Of a DNA stretch of 64,000 bases, positions 14,622 to 29,255 are shown in pieces. A program made the position numbers and the translations under genes. Positions within the stretch are counted from its first letter, which is position 1. Each line of letters begins with the position of its first letter. The notes beneath the pieces are model-generated. The model was not told the origin of the DNA and made no database searches. It saw nothing but the letters and a program-made list of their open reading frames with translations. The stretch comes from Halictus rubicundus. Taxonomy: Eukaryota; Arthropoda; Insecta; Hymenoptera; Halictidae. The DNA is taken from contig NW_027488692.1 of assembly GCF_050948215.1 (NCBI RefSeq), positions 248,001-312,000 of the forward strand, read 5' to 3'.

Positions 14622-15123
14622 CTATCCTCTATCCTCTATCCTATCTTATCCTCTATCCTATCCTATCCTCTATCCTATCGTATCCTCTATCCTATCCTAT
14701 CGTCTATCCTATCCAATCCTGTATCCTATCCTGTCCTCTATCCTATCCTATCGTCTATCCTATCCTCTATCCCATCCAATCCTCTATCCTATCCTATCCT
14801 CTATCCTATCATACCCTCTATCCTATAATATCCTCTATCCTATCCTATCCTCTATCAAATCCTCTATCCTATCCTATCCTCTATCCTCTATCCTATCTTA
14901 TCCTCTATCCTATCCTATCCTCTATCCTATCGTATCCTCTATCCTATCCTATCGTCTATCCTATCCAATCCTGTATCCTATCCTGTCCTCTATCCTATCC
15001 TATCCTCTATCCTATCGTATCCTCTATCCTATCCTATCGTCTATCCTATCCTCTATCCCATCCAATCCTCTATCCTATCCTATCCTCTATCCTATCCTAT
15101 CCTCTATCCTATCCTATCCTCTA
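14622..15123 (+). repeat. 252-bp tandem duplication (two copies)
   Basis: CTATCTTATC occurs at 14641 and 14893, and CAATCCTG at 14714 and 14966, both exactly 252 bp apart. The pair covers about 14622-14871 and 14872-15123. A CAAATCCTC marker lies 269 bp rather than 252 bp from its counterpart, one extra 17-bp unit. Confidence 0.65.
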
Positions 15124-15305
15124 TCCTATCCTATCCTCTATACTATCCTATCGTCTATCCTATCCTCTATCCTATCCTATACTCTATCCTATCCTATCCT
15201 CCATCCTATCCTATCCTCAATCCTATCCTTTCCTGTATCCTATCCAATCCTGTATCCTATCCTGTCCTCTATTCTATCCTACCCTCTATCCTATCCTATC
15301 CTCTA

Positions 15306-17530
15306 TCCTATCCTATCCTCTATCCTATCCTATGCTCTATCCTATCCTATCGTCTATCCTATCCTCTATCCTATCCTATCAAATCCCCTATCCTATCCTC
15401 TGTCCTATCCTATCCTCTATCCTTTCCTATCCTCTATCCTATCCTATCCTCTTTCCTATCCTATCATCTATCCTATCCTATCCTCTATCCTATCCTATCG
15501 TCTATCCTTTCCTCTATCGTATCCTATCCTCTATCCTATCCTATCCTCTATCCTATCCTATCCTCTATCCTATCCTATCCTTTATCCTATCCTATCTTCT
15601 ATCCTATCCTATCCTCTATCCTATCCTATCCCCTATCCTATCCTCTATCCTATCCTATCATCTATCCTCTATCCGATCCTATCTTCTATCCTATCCTATC
15701 CTCTATCCAATCAAATACCCTATCCTATCCTCTATCCTATCCTATCCTCTATCCTATCCTATCGTCTATCCAATCCTCTATCCTATCCTATCCTCTATCC
15801 TATCCTATCCTCCATCCTATCCTATCCTCTATCCTATCCTATCTTCAATCCTATCCTATCCTCTATCCTATTAAATCCCCTATTCTATCCTCTGTCCTAT
15901 CCTATCCTCTATCCTATCCTATCCTCTATCCTATCCTATCCTCTATCCTATCCTATACTCTATCCTATCCTATCCTCTATCCTATCCTATCGTCTATCCT
16001 ATCCTCTATCCTATCCTATCCTCTATCCTATCCTATCCTCTATCCTATCCTATCTTCTATCCTATCCTATCCTCCATCCTATCCTATCCTCTATCCTATC
16101 CTATCTTCAATCCTATCCTATCCTCTATCCTATCAAATCCCCTATTCTATCCTCTGTCCTATCCTATCCTCTATCCTATCCTATCCTCTATCCTATCCTA
16201 TCCTCTATCCTATCCTATACTCTATCCTATCCTATCCTCTATCCTATCCTATCGTCTATCCTATCCTCTATCCTATCCTATACTCTATCCTATCCTATCC
16301 TCTATCCTATCCTATCGTCTATCCTATCCTCTATCCTATCCTATACTCTATCCTATCCTATCCTCTATCCTATCCTATCTTCTATCCTATCCTATCCTCT
16401 ATCCTATCAAATCCCCTACCCTATCCTCTGTCCTATCGTATCCTCTATCCTATCCTATCCTCTATCCTATCCTATCCTCTATCCTATACTATCCTCTATC
16501 CTATCAAATCCCCTATCCTATCTCTGTCCTATCCTATCCTCTATCCTATCCTATCCTCTATCCTATCCTATCCTCTATCATATCCTATCGTCTATCCTAT
16601 CCTCTATCCTATCCTATCTTCTATCCTATCCTATCCTCTATCCTATCAAATCCCCTATCCTATCCTCTATCCTATCCTATCCTCTATCCTCTATCCTATC
16701 CAATCCTCTATCCTATCCTATCATCTATCCTATCAAATCCCCTATCCTATCCTCTGTCCTATCCTATCCTCTATCCTATCCTATCCTCTATACTATCCTA
16801 TCGTCTATCCTATCCTCTATCCTATCCTATACTCTATCCTATCCTATCCTGCATCCTACCCTATCCTCAATCCTATCCTTTCCTGTATCCTATCCAATCC
16901 TGTATCCTATCCTGTCCTCTATTCTATCCTACCCTCTATCCTATCCTATCCTCTATCCTATCCTATCCTCTATCCTATCCTATGCTCTATCCTATCCTAT
17001 CGTCTATCCTATCCTCTATCCTATCCTATCAAATCCCCTATCCTATCCTCTGTCCTATCATATCCTCTATCCTATAATATCCTCTATCCTATCCTATCCT
17101 CTATCCTATCCTATCCTCTATCCTATCCTATCCTCTATCCTATCCTATCTTCAATCCTATCCTATCCTCTATCCTATTAAATCCCCTATTCTATCCTCTG
17201 TCCTATCCTATCCCCTATCCTATCCTATCCTCTATCCTATCCTATCCTCTATCCTATCCTATACTCTATCCTATCCTATCCTCTATCCTATCCTATCGTC
17301 TATCCTATCCTCTATCCTATCCTATCCTCTATCCTATCCTATCCTCTGTCCTATGCTATCTTCTATCCTATCCTATCCTCTATCCTATCAAATCCCCAAC
17401 CCTATCCTCTGTCCTATCCTATCCTCTATCCTATCCTATCCTCTATCCTATTCTATCCTCTATCCTATCCTATCCTCTATCCAATCCTATCCTCTATCCT
17501 ATCCTATCCTCTATCCTCTATCCTATCTTA
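15306..17530 (+). repeat. Higher-order block U4 (6158 bp after U3)
   Basis: The ATG variant of 9174 recurs at 15332 and CAAATACCC of 9555 at 15713 (offset 6158). The 832-bp module markers follow at 16521 and 17353 (offset 6170, twelve bases more). Two T substitutions distinguish its early part from U3: TATCCTTTCC near 15508 and CCTTTATCC near 15581. Confidence 0.72.
16521..17365 (+). repeat. 832-bp module, copy 3
   Basis: Markers lie at 16521, 16982 (+461) and 17353 (+832). CTAACC is absent before the +461 marker, as in all later copies. Confidence 0.8.
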
Positions 17531-18333
17531 TCCTCTATCCTATCCTATCCTCTATCCTATCCTATCTTCTATCCTATCCTATCCTCTATCCTATCAAATC
17601 CCCTACCCTATCCTCTGTCCTATCCTATCCTCTATCCTATCCTATCCTCTATCCTATCCTATCCTCTATCCTATCCTATACTCTATCCTATCCTATCCTG
17701 CATCCTACCCTATCCTCAATCCTATCCTTTCCTGTATCCTATCCAATCCTGTATCCTATCCTGTCCTCTATTCTATCCTACCCTCTATCCTATCCTATCC
17801 TCTATCCTATCCTATCCTCTATCCTATCCTATGCTCTATCCTATCCTATCGTCTATCCTATCCTCTATCCTATCCTATCAAATCCCCTATCCTATCCTCT
17901 GTCCTATCATATCCTCTATCCTATAATATCCTCTATCCTATCCTATCCTCTATCCTATCCTATCCTGTATCCTATCCTATCCTCTATCCTATCAAATCCC
18001 CAACCCTATCCTCTGTCCTATCCTATCCTCTATCCTATCCTATCCTCTATCCTATCCTATCCTCTATCCTATCCTATCCTCTATCCAATCCTATCCTCTA
18101 TCCTATCCTATCCTCTATCCTCTATCCTATCTTATCCTCTATCCTATCCTATCCTCTATCCTATCCTATCTTCTATCCTATCCTATCCTCTATCCTATCA
18201 AATCCCCTACCCTATCCTCTGTCCTATCCTATCCTCTATCCTATCCTATCCTCTATCCTATCCTATCCTCTATCCTATCCTATACTCTATCCTATCCTAT
18301 CCTGCATCCTACCCTATCCTCAATCCTATCCTT

Positions 18334-19001
18334 TCCTGTATCCTATCCAATCCTGTATCCTATCCTGTCCTCTATTCTATCCTACCCTCTATCCTATCCT
18401 ATCCTCTATCCTATCCTATCCTCTATCCTATCCTATGCTCTATCCTATCCTATCGTCTATCCTATCCTCTATCCTATCCTATCAAATCCCCTATCCTATC
18501 CTCTGTCCTATCATATCCTCTATCCTATAATATCCTCTATCCTATCCTATCCTCTATCCTATCCTATCCTGTATCCTATCCTATCCTCTATCCTATCCTA
18601 TCTTCAATCCTATCCTATCCTCTATCCTATTAAATCCCCTATTCTATCCTCTGTCCTATCCTATCCCCTATCCTATCCTATCCTCTATCCTATCCTATCC
18701 TCTATCCTATCCTATCCTCTATCCTATCCTATCTTCTATCCTATCCTATTCTCTATCCTATCAAATCCCCTATCCTATCCTCTATCCTATCCTATCATCT
18801 ATCCTCTATCCTATCCAATCCTCTATCCTATCCTATCCTCTATCCTATCAAATCCCCTATCCTATCCTCTGTCCTATCCTATCCTCTATCCTATCCTATC
18901 CTCTATCCTATCCTATCCTCTATCCTATCCTATCCTCTTTCCTATCCTATCGTCTATCCAATCCTCTATCCTATCCTATCCTCTATCCTATCCTATCCTC
19001 C
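18334..19001 (+). repeat. 696-bp-offset tandem duplication, first copy
   Basis: The variants CTACCCTC (18383), CTTCAATCC (near 18602), ATCTTCTATC (18731) and CTTTCCTATC (18937) all recur 696 bp later. The match breaks at 18333 (TTTCC versus TTCCC) and at 19002. Confidence 0.8.
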
Positions 19002-19029
19002 ATCCTATCCTATCCTCAATCCTATCCTT

Positions 19030-19697
19030 CCCTGTATCCTATCCAATCCTGTATCCTATCCTGTCCTCTATTCTATCCTACCCTCTATCCTATCCTATCC
19101 TCTATCCTATCCTATCCTCTATCCTATCCTATGCTCTATCCTATCCTATCGTCTATCCTATCCTCTATCCTATCCTATCAAATCCCCTATCCTATCCTCT
19201 GTCCTATCATATCCTCTATCCTATAATATCCTCTATCCTATCCTATCCTCTATCCTATCCTATCCTGTATCCTATCCTATCCTCTATCCTATCCTATCTT
19301 CAATCCTATCCTATCCTCTATCCTATTAAATCCCCTATTCTATCCTCTGTCCTATCCTATCCCCTATCCTATCCTATCCTCTATCCTATCCTATCCTCTA
19401 TCCTATCCTATCCTCTATCCTATCCTATCTTCTATCCTATCCTATTCTCTATCCTATCAAATCCCCTATCCTATCCTCTATCCTATCCTATCATCTATCC
19501 TCTATCCTATCCAATCCTCTATCCTATCCTATCCTCTATCCTATCAAATCCCCTATCCTATCCTCTGTCCTATCCTATCCTCTATCCTATCCTATCCTCT
19601 ATCCTATCCTATCCTCTATCCTATCCTATCCTCTTTCCTATCCTATCGTCTATCCAATCCTCTATCCTATCCTATCCTCTATCCTATCCTATCCTCT
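19030..19697 (+). repeat. 696-bp-offset tandem duplication, second copy
   Basis: Partner of 18334-19001. The 28-bp gap between the copies belongs to the upstream context, so the second copy was trimmed or the exchange point lies inside the repeat. Confidence 0.78.
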
Positions 19698-19769
19698 ATC
19701 CTATCCTATACTCTATCCTATCCTATCCTCTTTCCTATCCTATCGTCTATCCTATCCTCTATCCTATCC

Positions 19770-22383
19770 TATCCTCTATCCTATCCTATCCTCTATCCTA
19801 TCCTATCTTCTATCCTATCCTATCCTCCATCCTATCCTATCCTCTATCCTATCCTATCTTCAATCCTATCCTATCCTCTATCCTATCAAATCCCCTATTC
19901 TATCCTCTGTCCTATCCTATCCTCTATCCTATCCTATCCTCTATCCTATCCTATCCTCTATCCTATCCTATACTCTATCCTATCCTATCCTCTATCCTAT
20001 CCTATCGTCTATCCTATCCTCTATCCTATCCTATACTCTATCCTATCCTATCCTCTATCCTATCCTATCGTCTATCCTATCCTCTATCCTATCCTATACT
20101 CTATCCTATCCTATCCTCTATCCTATCCTATCTTCTATCCTATCCTATCCTCTATCCTATCAAATCCCCTATCCTATCTCTGTCCTATCCTATCCTCTAT
20201 CCTATCCTATCCTCTATCCTATCCTATCCTCTATCATATCCTATCGTCTATCCTATCCTCTATCCTATCCTATCTTCTATCCTATCCTATCCTCTATCCT
20301 ATCAAATCCCCTATCCTATCCTCTATCCTATCCTATCCTCTATCCTCTATCCTATCCAATCCTCTATCCTATCCTATCATCTATCCTATCAAATCCCCTA
20401 TCCTATCCTCTGTCCTATCCTATCCTCAATCCTATCCTATCCTCTATACTATCCTATCGTCTATCCTATCCTCTATCCTATCCTATACTCTATCCTATCC
20501 TATCCTGCATCCTACCCTATCCTCAATCCTATCCTTTCCTGTATCCTATCCAATCCTGTATCCTATCCTGTCCTCTATTCTATCCTACCCTCTATCCTAT
20601 CCTATCCTCTATCCTATCCTATCCTCTATCCTATCCTATGCTCTATCCTATCCTATCGTCTATCCTATCCTCTATCCTATCCTATCAAATCCCCTATCCT
20701 ATCCTCTGTCCTATCATATCCTCTATCCTATAATATCCTCTATCCTATCCTATCCTCTATCCTATCCTATCTTCTATCCTATCCTATCCTCTATCCTATC
20801 AAATCCCCTACCCTATCCTCTGTCCTATCCTATCCTCTATCCTATCCTATCCTCTATCCTATCCTATCCTCTATCCTATCCTCTATCCTATCCTATACTC
20901 TATCCTATCCTATCCTGCATCCTACCCTATCCTCAATCCTATCCTTTCCTGTATCCTATCCAATCCTGTATCCTATCCTGTCCTCTATTCTATCCTACCC
21001 TCTATCCTATCCTATCCTCTATCCTATCCTATCCTCTATCCTATCCTATGCTCTATCCTATCCTATCGTCTATCCTATCCTCTATCCTATCCTATCAAAT
21101 CCCCTATCCTATCCTCTGTCCTATCATATCCTCTATCCTCTAATATCCTCTATCCTATCCTATCCTCTATCCTATCCTATCCTGTATCCTATCCTATCCT
21201 CTATCCTATCCTATCTTCAATCCTATCCTATCCTCTATCCTATTAAATCCCCTATTCTATCCTCTGTCCTATCCTATCCCCTATCCTATCCTATCCTCTA
21301 TCCTATCCTATCCTCTATCCTATCCTATACTCTATCCTATCCTATCCTCTATCCTATCAAATCCCCAACCCTATCCTCTGTCCTATCCTATCCTCTATCC
21401 TATCCTATCCTCTATCCTATCCTATCCTCTATCCTATCCTATCCTCTATCCAATCCTATCCTCTATCCTATCCTATCCTCTATCCTCTATCCTATCTTAT
21501 CCTCTATCCTATCCTATCCTCTATCCTATCCTATCTTCTATCCTATCCTATCCTCTATCCTATCAAATCCCCTACCCTATCCTCTGTCCTATCCTATCCT
21601 CTATCCTATCCTATCCTCTATCCTATCCTATCCTCTATCCTATCAAATCCCCTATCCTATCCTCTGTCCTATCCTATCCTCTATCCTATCCTATCGTCTA
21701 TCCTATCCTATCCTCTATCCTATCCTATCCTCTATCCTATCCTATCGTCTATCCAATCCTCTATCCTATCCTATCCTCTATCCTATCCTATCCTCCATCC
21801 TATCCTATCCTCAATCCTATCCTTCCCTGTATCCTATCCAATCCTGTATCCTATCCTGTCCTCTATCCTATCCTATCCTCTATCCTATCGTATCCTCTAT
21901 CCTATCCTATCGTCTATCCTATCCTCTATCCCATCCAATCCTCTATCCTATCCTATCCTCTATCCTATCATATCCTCTATCCTATAATATCCTCTATCCT
22001 ATCCTATCCTCTATCAAATCCTCTATCCTATCCTATCCTCTATCCTATCCTCTATCCTATCCTATCCTCTATCCTATCCTATCCTCTATCCTATCCTATC
22101 CTCTATCCTATCCTATCATCTATCCTCTATCCTATCCAATCCTCTATCCTATCCTATCCTCTATCCTATCAAATCCCCTATCCTATCCTCTGTCCTATCC
22201 TATCCTCTATCCTATCCTATCCTCTATCCTATCCTATCCTCTATCCTATCCTATCCTCTATCCTATCCTATCGTCTATCCAATCCTCTATCCTATCCTAT
22301 CCTCTATCCTATCCTATCCTCCATCCTATCCTATCCTCAATCCTATCCTTCCCTGTATCCTATCCAATCCTGTATCCTATCCT
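19770..22383 (+). repeat. 2630-bp tandem duplication, first copy
   Basis: Every variant I compared recurs 2630 bp later: ATCTTCTATC near 19807, the half-module at 20177 and 20638, the unusual CTCTAATATC near 21138, CCCCAACCC near 21362 and CTATCGTC near 21691. The only mismatch found inside is T 22259 versus A 24889. The right break is at A 22384 versus G 25014. Confidence 0.85.
20177..20640 (+). repeat. 461-bp half-module
   Basis: TCTCTGT at 20177 and ATG at 20638 keep the 461-bp spacing, but the sequence departs before the +832 marker. A CCTCAATCC change at about 20427 is private to this copy and its 2630-bp duplicate. Confidence 0.75.
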
Positions 22384-22399
22384 ATCCTCTATCCTATCA

Positions 22400-25013
22400 T
22401 ATCCTCTATCCTATCCTATCCTCTATCCTATCCTATCTTCTATCCTATCCTATCCTCCATCCTATCCTATCCTCTATCCTATCCTATCTTCAATCCTATC
22501 CTATCCTCTATCCTATCAAATCCCCTATTCTATCCTCTGTCCTATCCTATCCTCTATCCTATCCTATCCTCTATCCTATCCTATCCTCTATCCTATCCTA
22601 TACTCTATCCTATCCTATCCTCTATCCTATCCTATCGTCTATCCTATCCTCTATCCTATCCTATACTCTATCCTATCCTATCCTCTATCCTATCCTATCG
22701 TCTATCCTATCCTCTATCCTATCCTATACTCTATCCTATCCTATCCTCTATCCTATCCTATCTTCTATCCTATCCTATCCTCTATCCTATCAAATCCCCT
22801 ATCCTATCTCTGTCCTATCCTATCCTCTATCCTATCCTATCCTCTATCCTATCCTATCCTCTATCATATCCTATCGTCTATCCTATCCTCTATCCTATCC
22901 TATCTTCTATCCTATCCTATCCTCTATCCTATCAAATCCCCTATCCTATCCTCTATCCTATCCTATCCTCTATCCTCTATCCTATCCAATCCTCTATCCT
23001 ATCCTATCATCTATCCTATCAAATCCCCTATCCTATCCTCTGTCCTATCCTATCCTCAATCCTATCCTATCCTCTATACTATCCTATCGTCTATCCTATC
23101 CTCTATCCTATCCTATACTCTATCCTATCCTATCCTGCATCCTACCCTATCCTCAATCCTATCCTTTCCTGTATCCTATCCAATCCTGTATCCTATCCTG
23201 TCCTCTATTCTATCCTACCCTCTATCCTATCCTATCCTCTATCCTATCCTATCCTCTATCCTATCCTATGCTCTATCCTATCCTATCGTCTATCCTATCC
23301 TCTATCCTATCCTATCAAATCCCCTATCCTATCCTCTGTCCTATCATATCCTCTATCCTATAATATCCTCTATCCTATCCTATCCTCTATCCTATCCTAT
23401 CTTCTATCCTATCCTATCCTCTATCCTATCAAATCCCCTACCCTATCCTCTGTCCTATCCTATCCTCTATCCTATCCTATCCTCTATCCTATCCTATCCT
23501 CTATCCTATCCTCTATCCTATCCTATACTCTATCCTATCCTATCCTGCATCCTACCCTATCCTCAATCCTATCCTTTCCTGTATCCTATCCAATCCTGTA
23601 TCCTATCCTGTCCTCTATTCTATCCTACCCTCTATCCTATCCTATCCTCTATCCTATCCTATCCTCTATCCTATCCTATGCTCTATCCTATCCTATCGTC
23701 TATCCTATCCTCTATCCTATCCTATCAAATCCCCTATCCTATCCTCTGTCCTATCATATCCTCTATCCTCTAATATCCTCTATCCTATCCTATCCTCTAT
23801 CCTATCCTATCCTGTATCCTATCCTATCCTCTATCCTATCCTATCTTCAATCCTATCCTATCCTCTATCCTATTAAATCCCCTATTCTATCCTCTGTCCT
23901 ATCCTATCCCCTATCCTATCCTATCCTCTATCCTATCCTATCCTCTATCCTATCCTATACTCTATCCTATCCTATCCTCTATCCTATCAAATCCCCAACC
24001 CTATCCTCTGTCCTATCCTATCCTCTATCCTATCCTATCCTCTATCCTATCCTATCCTCTATCCTATCCTATCCTCTATCCAATCCTATCCTCTATCCTA
24101 TCCTATCCTCTATCCTCTATCCTATCTTATCCTCTATCCTATCCTATCCTCTATCCTATCCTATCTTCTATCCTATCCTATCCTCTATCCTATCAAATCC
24201 CCTACCCTATCCTCTGTCCTATCCTATCCTCTATCCTATCCTATCCTCTATCCTATCCTATCCTCTATCCTATCAAATCCCCTATCCTATCCTCTGTCCT
24301 ATCCTATCCTCTATCCTATCCTATCGTCTATCCTATCCTATCCTCTATCCTATCCTATCCTCTATCCTATCCTATCGTCTATCCAATCCTCTATCCTATC
24401 CTATCCTCTATCCTATCCTATCCTCCATCCTATCCTATCCTCAATCCTATCCTTCCCTGTATCCTATCCAATCCTGTATCCTATCCTGTCCTCTATCCTA
24501 TCCTATCCTCTATCCTATCGTATCCTCTATCCTATCCTATCGTCTATCCTATCCTCTATCCCATCCAATCCTCTATCCTATCCTATCCTCTATCCTATCA
24601 TATCCTCTATCCTATAATATCCTCTATCCTATCCTATCCTCTATCAAATCCTCTATCCTATCCTATCCTCTATCCTATCCTCTATCCTATCCTATCCTCT
24701 ATCCTATCCTATCCTCTATCCTATCCTATCCTCTATCCTATCCTATCATCTATCCTCTATCCTATCCAATCCTCTATCCTATCCTATCCTCTATCCTATC
24801 AAATCCCCTATCCTATCCTCTGTCCTATCCTATCCTCTATCCTATCCTATCCTCTATCCTATCCTATCCTCTATCCTATCCTATCCTCAATCCTATCCTA
24901 TCGTCTATCCAATCCTCTATCCTATCCTATCCTCTATCCTATCCTATCCTCCATCCTATCCTATCCTCAATCCTATCCTTCCCTGTATCCTATCCAATCC
25001 TGTATCCTATCCT
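22400..25013 (+). repeat. 2630-bp tandem duplication, second copy
   Basis: Partner of 19770-22383. It shares the private CTCTAATATC form of the usual CTATAATATC variant (near 23768), which points to a recent event. Confidence 0.85.
22807..23270 (+). repeat. 461-bp half-module (duplicate of 20177-20640)
   Basis: Markers lie at 22807 and 23268, exactly 2630 bp after the previous half-module. Confidence 0.75.
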
Positions 25014-25688
25014 GTCCTCTATCCTATCCTATCCTCTATCCTATCGTATCCTCTATCCTATCCTATTGTCTATCCTATCCTCTATCCCATCCAATCCTCT
25101 ATCCTATCCTATCCTCTATCCTATCATATCCTCTATCCTATAATATCCTCTATCCTATCCTATCCTCTATCAAATCCTCTATCCTATCCTATCCTCTATC
25201 CTATCCTATCCTCTATCCTCTATCCTATCTTATCCTCTATCCTATCCTATCCTCTATCCTATCGTATCCTCTATCCTATCCTATCGTCTATCCTATCCAA
25301 TCCTGTATCCTATCCTGTCCTCTATCCTATCCTATCCTCTATCCTATCGTATCCTCTATCCTATCCTATCGTCTATCCTATCCTCTATCCCATCCAATCC
25401 TCTATCCTATCCTATCCTCTATCCTATCCTATCCTCTATCCTATCCTATCCTCTATCCTATCCTATCCTCTATACTATCCTATCGTCTATCCTATCCTCT
25501 ATCCTATCCTATACTCTATCCTATCCTATCCTCCATCCTATCCTATCCTCAATCCTATCCTATACTCTATCCTATCCTATCCTCCATCCTATCCTATCCT
25601 CAATCCTATCCTTTCCTGTATCCTATCCAATCCTGTATCCTATCCTGTCCTCTATTCTATCCTACCCTCTATCCTATCCTATCCTCTA

Positions 25689-26825
25689 TCCTATCCTATC
25701 CTCTATCCTATCCTATGCTCTATCCTATCCTATCGTCTATCCTATCCTCTATCCTATCCTATCAAATCCCCTATCCTATCCTCTGTCCTATCCTATCCTC
25801 TATCCTTTCCTATCCTCTATCCTATCCTATCCTCTTTCCTATCCTATCATCTATCCTATCCTATCCTCTATCCTATCCTATCGTCTATCCTATCCTCTAT
25901 CGTATCCTATCCTCTATCCTATCCTATCCTCTATCCTATCCTATCCTCTATCCTATCCTATCCTCTATCCTATCCTATCTTCTATCCTATCCTATCCTCT
26001 ATCCTATCCTATCCCCTATCCTATCCTCTATCCTATCCTATCATCTATCCTCTATCCGATCCTATCTTCTATCCTATCCTATCCTCTATCCAATCAAATA
26101 CCCTATCCTATCCTCTATCCTATCCTATCCTCTATCCTATCCTATCGTCTATCCAATCCTCTATCCTATCCTATCCTCTATCCTATCCTATCCTCCATCC
26201 TATCCTATCCTCTATCCTATCCTATCTTCAATCCTATCCTATCCTCTATCCTATTAAATCCCCTATTCTATCCTCTGTCCTATCCTATCCTCTATCCTAT
26301 CCTATCCTCTATCCTATCCTATCCTCTATCCTATCCTATACTCTATCCTATCCTATCCTCTATCCTATCCTATCCTCTATCCTATCCTATCCTCTATCCT
26401 ATCCTATACTCTATCCTATCCTATCCTCTATACTATCCTATCGTCTATCCTATCCTCTATCCTATCCTATACTCTATCCTATCCTATCCTCTATCCTATC
26501 CTATCGTCTATCCTATCCTCTATCCTATCCTATACTCTATCCTATCCTATCCTCTATCCTATCCTATCTTCTATCCTATCCTATCCTCTATCCTATCAAA
26601 TCCCCTACCCTATCCTCTGTCCTATCGTATCCTCTATCCTATCCTATCCTCTATCCTATCCTATCCTCTATCCTATACTATCCTCTATCCTATCAAATCC
26701 CCTATCCTATCTCTGTCCTATCCTATCCTCTATCCTATCCTATCCTCTATCCTATCCAATCCTCTATCATATCCTATCGTCTATCCTATCCTCTATCCTA
26801 TCCTATCTTCTATCCTATCCTATCC
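25689..26825 (+). repeat. Higher-order block start, fifth copy
   Basis: The ATG variant at 25715 and CAAATACCC at 26096 match 15332 and 15713 at offset 10383. By the TATCTCTGTCC marker (26710) the offset to U4 has shrunk to 10189, so about 194 bp were lost relative to U4. An extra CTCCATCC / CTCAATCC pair at about 25530-25610 duplicates the sequence immediately upstream. Confidence 0.7.
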
Positions 26826-27173
26826 TCTATCCTATCAAATCCCCTATCCTATCCTCTATCCTATCCTATCCTCTATCCTCTATCCTATCCAATCCTCTAT
26901 CCTATCCTATCATCTATCCTATCAAATCCCCTATCCTATCCTCTGTCCTATCCTATCCTCTATCCTATCCTATCCTCTATACTATCCTATCGTCTATCCT
27001 ATCCTCTATCCTATCCTATACTCTATCCTATCCTATCCTGCATCCTACCCTATCCTCAATCCTATCCTTTCCTGTATCCTATCCAATCCTGTATCCTATC
27101 CTGTCCTCTATTCTATCCTACCCTCTATCCTATCCTATCCTCTATCCTATCCTATCCTCTATCCTATCCTATG
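26710..27173 (+). repeat. 461-bp half-module
   Basis: Markers lie at 26710 and 27171 (+461). The +832 marker is missing; sequence after about 27410 switches to a CCTCCATCC / CTTCAATCC stretch that is duplicated locally. Confidence 0.75.
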
Positions 27174-27664
27174 CTCTATCCTATCCTATCGTCTATCCTA
27201 TCCTCTATCCTATCCTATCAAATCCCCTATCCTATCCTCTGTCCTATCATATCCTCTATCCTATAATATCCTCTATCCTATCCTATCCTCTATCCTATCC
27301 TATCCTCTATCCTATCCTATCCTCTATCCTATCCTATCTTCAATCCTATCCTATCCTCTATCCTATTAAATCCCCTATTCTATCCTCTGTCCTATCCTAT
27401 CCCCTATCCTATCCTATCCTCTATCCTATCCTATCCTCCATCCTATCCTATCCTCTATCCTATCCTATCTTCAATCCTATCCTATCCTCTATCCTATTAA
27501 ATCCCCTATTCTATCCTCTGTCCTATCCTATCCTCTATCCTATCCTATCCTCTATCCTATCCTATCCTCTATCCTATCCTATACTCTATCCTATCCTATC
27601 CTCTATCCTATCCTATCGTCTATCCTATCCTCTATCCTATCCTATCCTCTATCCTATCCTATCC
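26826..27664 (+). repeat. 839-bp tandem duplication, first copy
   Basis: CTATCAAATC (26832/27671), CTGCATCC (27039/27878) and two ATTAAATCC variants (27364/28203 and 27495/28334) all recur at offset 839. Confidence 0.8.
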
Positions 27665-28503
27665 TCTATCCTATCAAATCCCCTATCCTATCCTCTATCC
27701 TATCCTATCCTCTATCCTCTATCCTATCCAATCCTCTATCCTATCCTATCATCTATCCTATCAAATCCCCTATCCTATCCTCTGTCCTATCCTATCCTCT
27801 ATCCTATCCTATCCTCTATACTATCCTATCGTCTATCCTATCCTCTATCCTATCCTATACTCTATCCTATCCTATCCTGCATCCTACCCTATCCTCAATC
27901 CTATCCTTTCCTGTATCCTATCCAATCCTGTATCCTATCCTGTCCTCTATTCTATCCTACCCTCTATCCTATCCTATCCTCTATCCTATCCTATCCTCTA
28001 TCCTATCCTATGCTCTATCCTATCCTATCGTCTATCCTATCCTCTATCCTATCCTATCAAATCCCCTATCCTATCCTCTGTCCTATCATATCCTCTATCC
28101 TATAATATCCTCTATCCTATCCTATCCTCTATCCTATCCTATCCTCTATCCTATCCTATCCTCTATCCTATCCTATCTTCAATCCTATCCTATCCTCTAT
28201 CCTATTAAATCCCCTATTCTATCCTCTGTCCTATCCTATCCCCTATCCTATCCTATCCTCTATCCTATCCTATCCTCCATCCTATCCTATCCTCTATCCT
28301 ATCCTATCTTCAATCCTATCCTATCCTCTATCCTATTAAATCCCCTATTCTATCCTCTGTCCTATCCTATCCTCTATCCTATCCTATCCTCTATCCTATC
28401 CTATCCTCTATCCTATCCTATACTCTATCCTATCCTATCCTCTATCCTATCCTATCGTCTATCCTATCCTCTATCCTATCCTATCCTCTATCCTATCCTA
28501 TCC
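27665..28503 (+). repeat. 839-bp tandem duplication, second copy
   Basis: Partner of 26826-27664. It lacks the left edge of the 461-bp half-module because the duplicated segment began after 26710. Its later part is copied again 752 bp downstream. Confidence 0.78.
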
Positions 28504-28772
28504 TCTATCCTATCCTATCTTCTATCCTATCCTATCCTCCATCCTATCCTATCCTCTATCCTATCCTATCTTCAATCCTATCCTATCCTCTATCCTATCA
28601 AATCCCCTATTCTATCCTCTGTCCTATCCTATCCTCTATCCTATCCTATCCTCTATCCTATCCTATCCTCTATCCTATCCTATACTCTATCCTATCCTAT
28701 CCTCTATCCTATCCTATCGTCTATCCTATCCTCTATCCTATCCTATACTCTATCCTATCCTATCCTCTATCC

Positions 28773-29255
28773 TATCCTATCGTCTATCCTATCCTCTATC
28801 CTATCCTATCAAATCCCCTATCCTATCCTCTGTCCTATCATATCCTCTATCCTATAATATCCTCTATCCTATCCTATCCTCTATCCTATCCTATCCTCTA
28901 TCCTATCCTATCCTCTATCCTATCCTATCTTCAATCCTATCCTATCCTCTATCCTATTAAATCCCCTATTCTATCCTCTGTCCTATCCTATCCCCTATCC
29001 TATCCTATCCTCTATCCTATCCTATCCTCCATCCTATCCTATCCTCTATCCTATCCTATCTTCAATCCTATCCTATCCTCTATCCTATTAAATCCCCTAT
29101 TCTATCCTCTGTCCTATCCTATCCTCTATCCTATCCTATCCTCTATCCTATCCTATCCTCTATCCTATCCTATACTCTATCCTATCCTATCCTCTATCCT
29201 ATCCTATCGTCTATCCTATCCTCTATCCTATCCTATCCTCTATCCTATCCTATCC
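28773..29255 (+). repeat. Partial third copy at 752-bp offset
   Basis: CAAATCCCC (28058/28810) and two ATTAAATCC variants (28203/28955 and 28334/29086) are each 752 bp apart. This extends the 839-bp series to a third, shorter copy. Confidence 0.7.
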
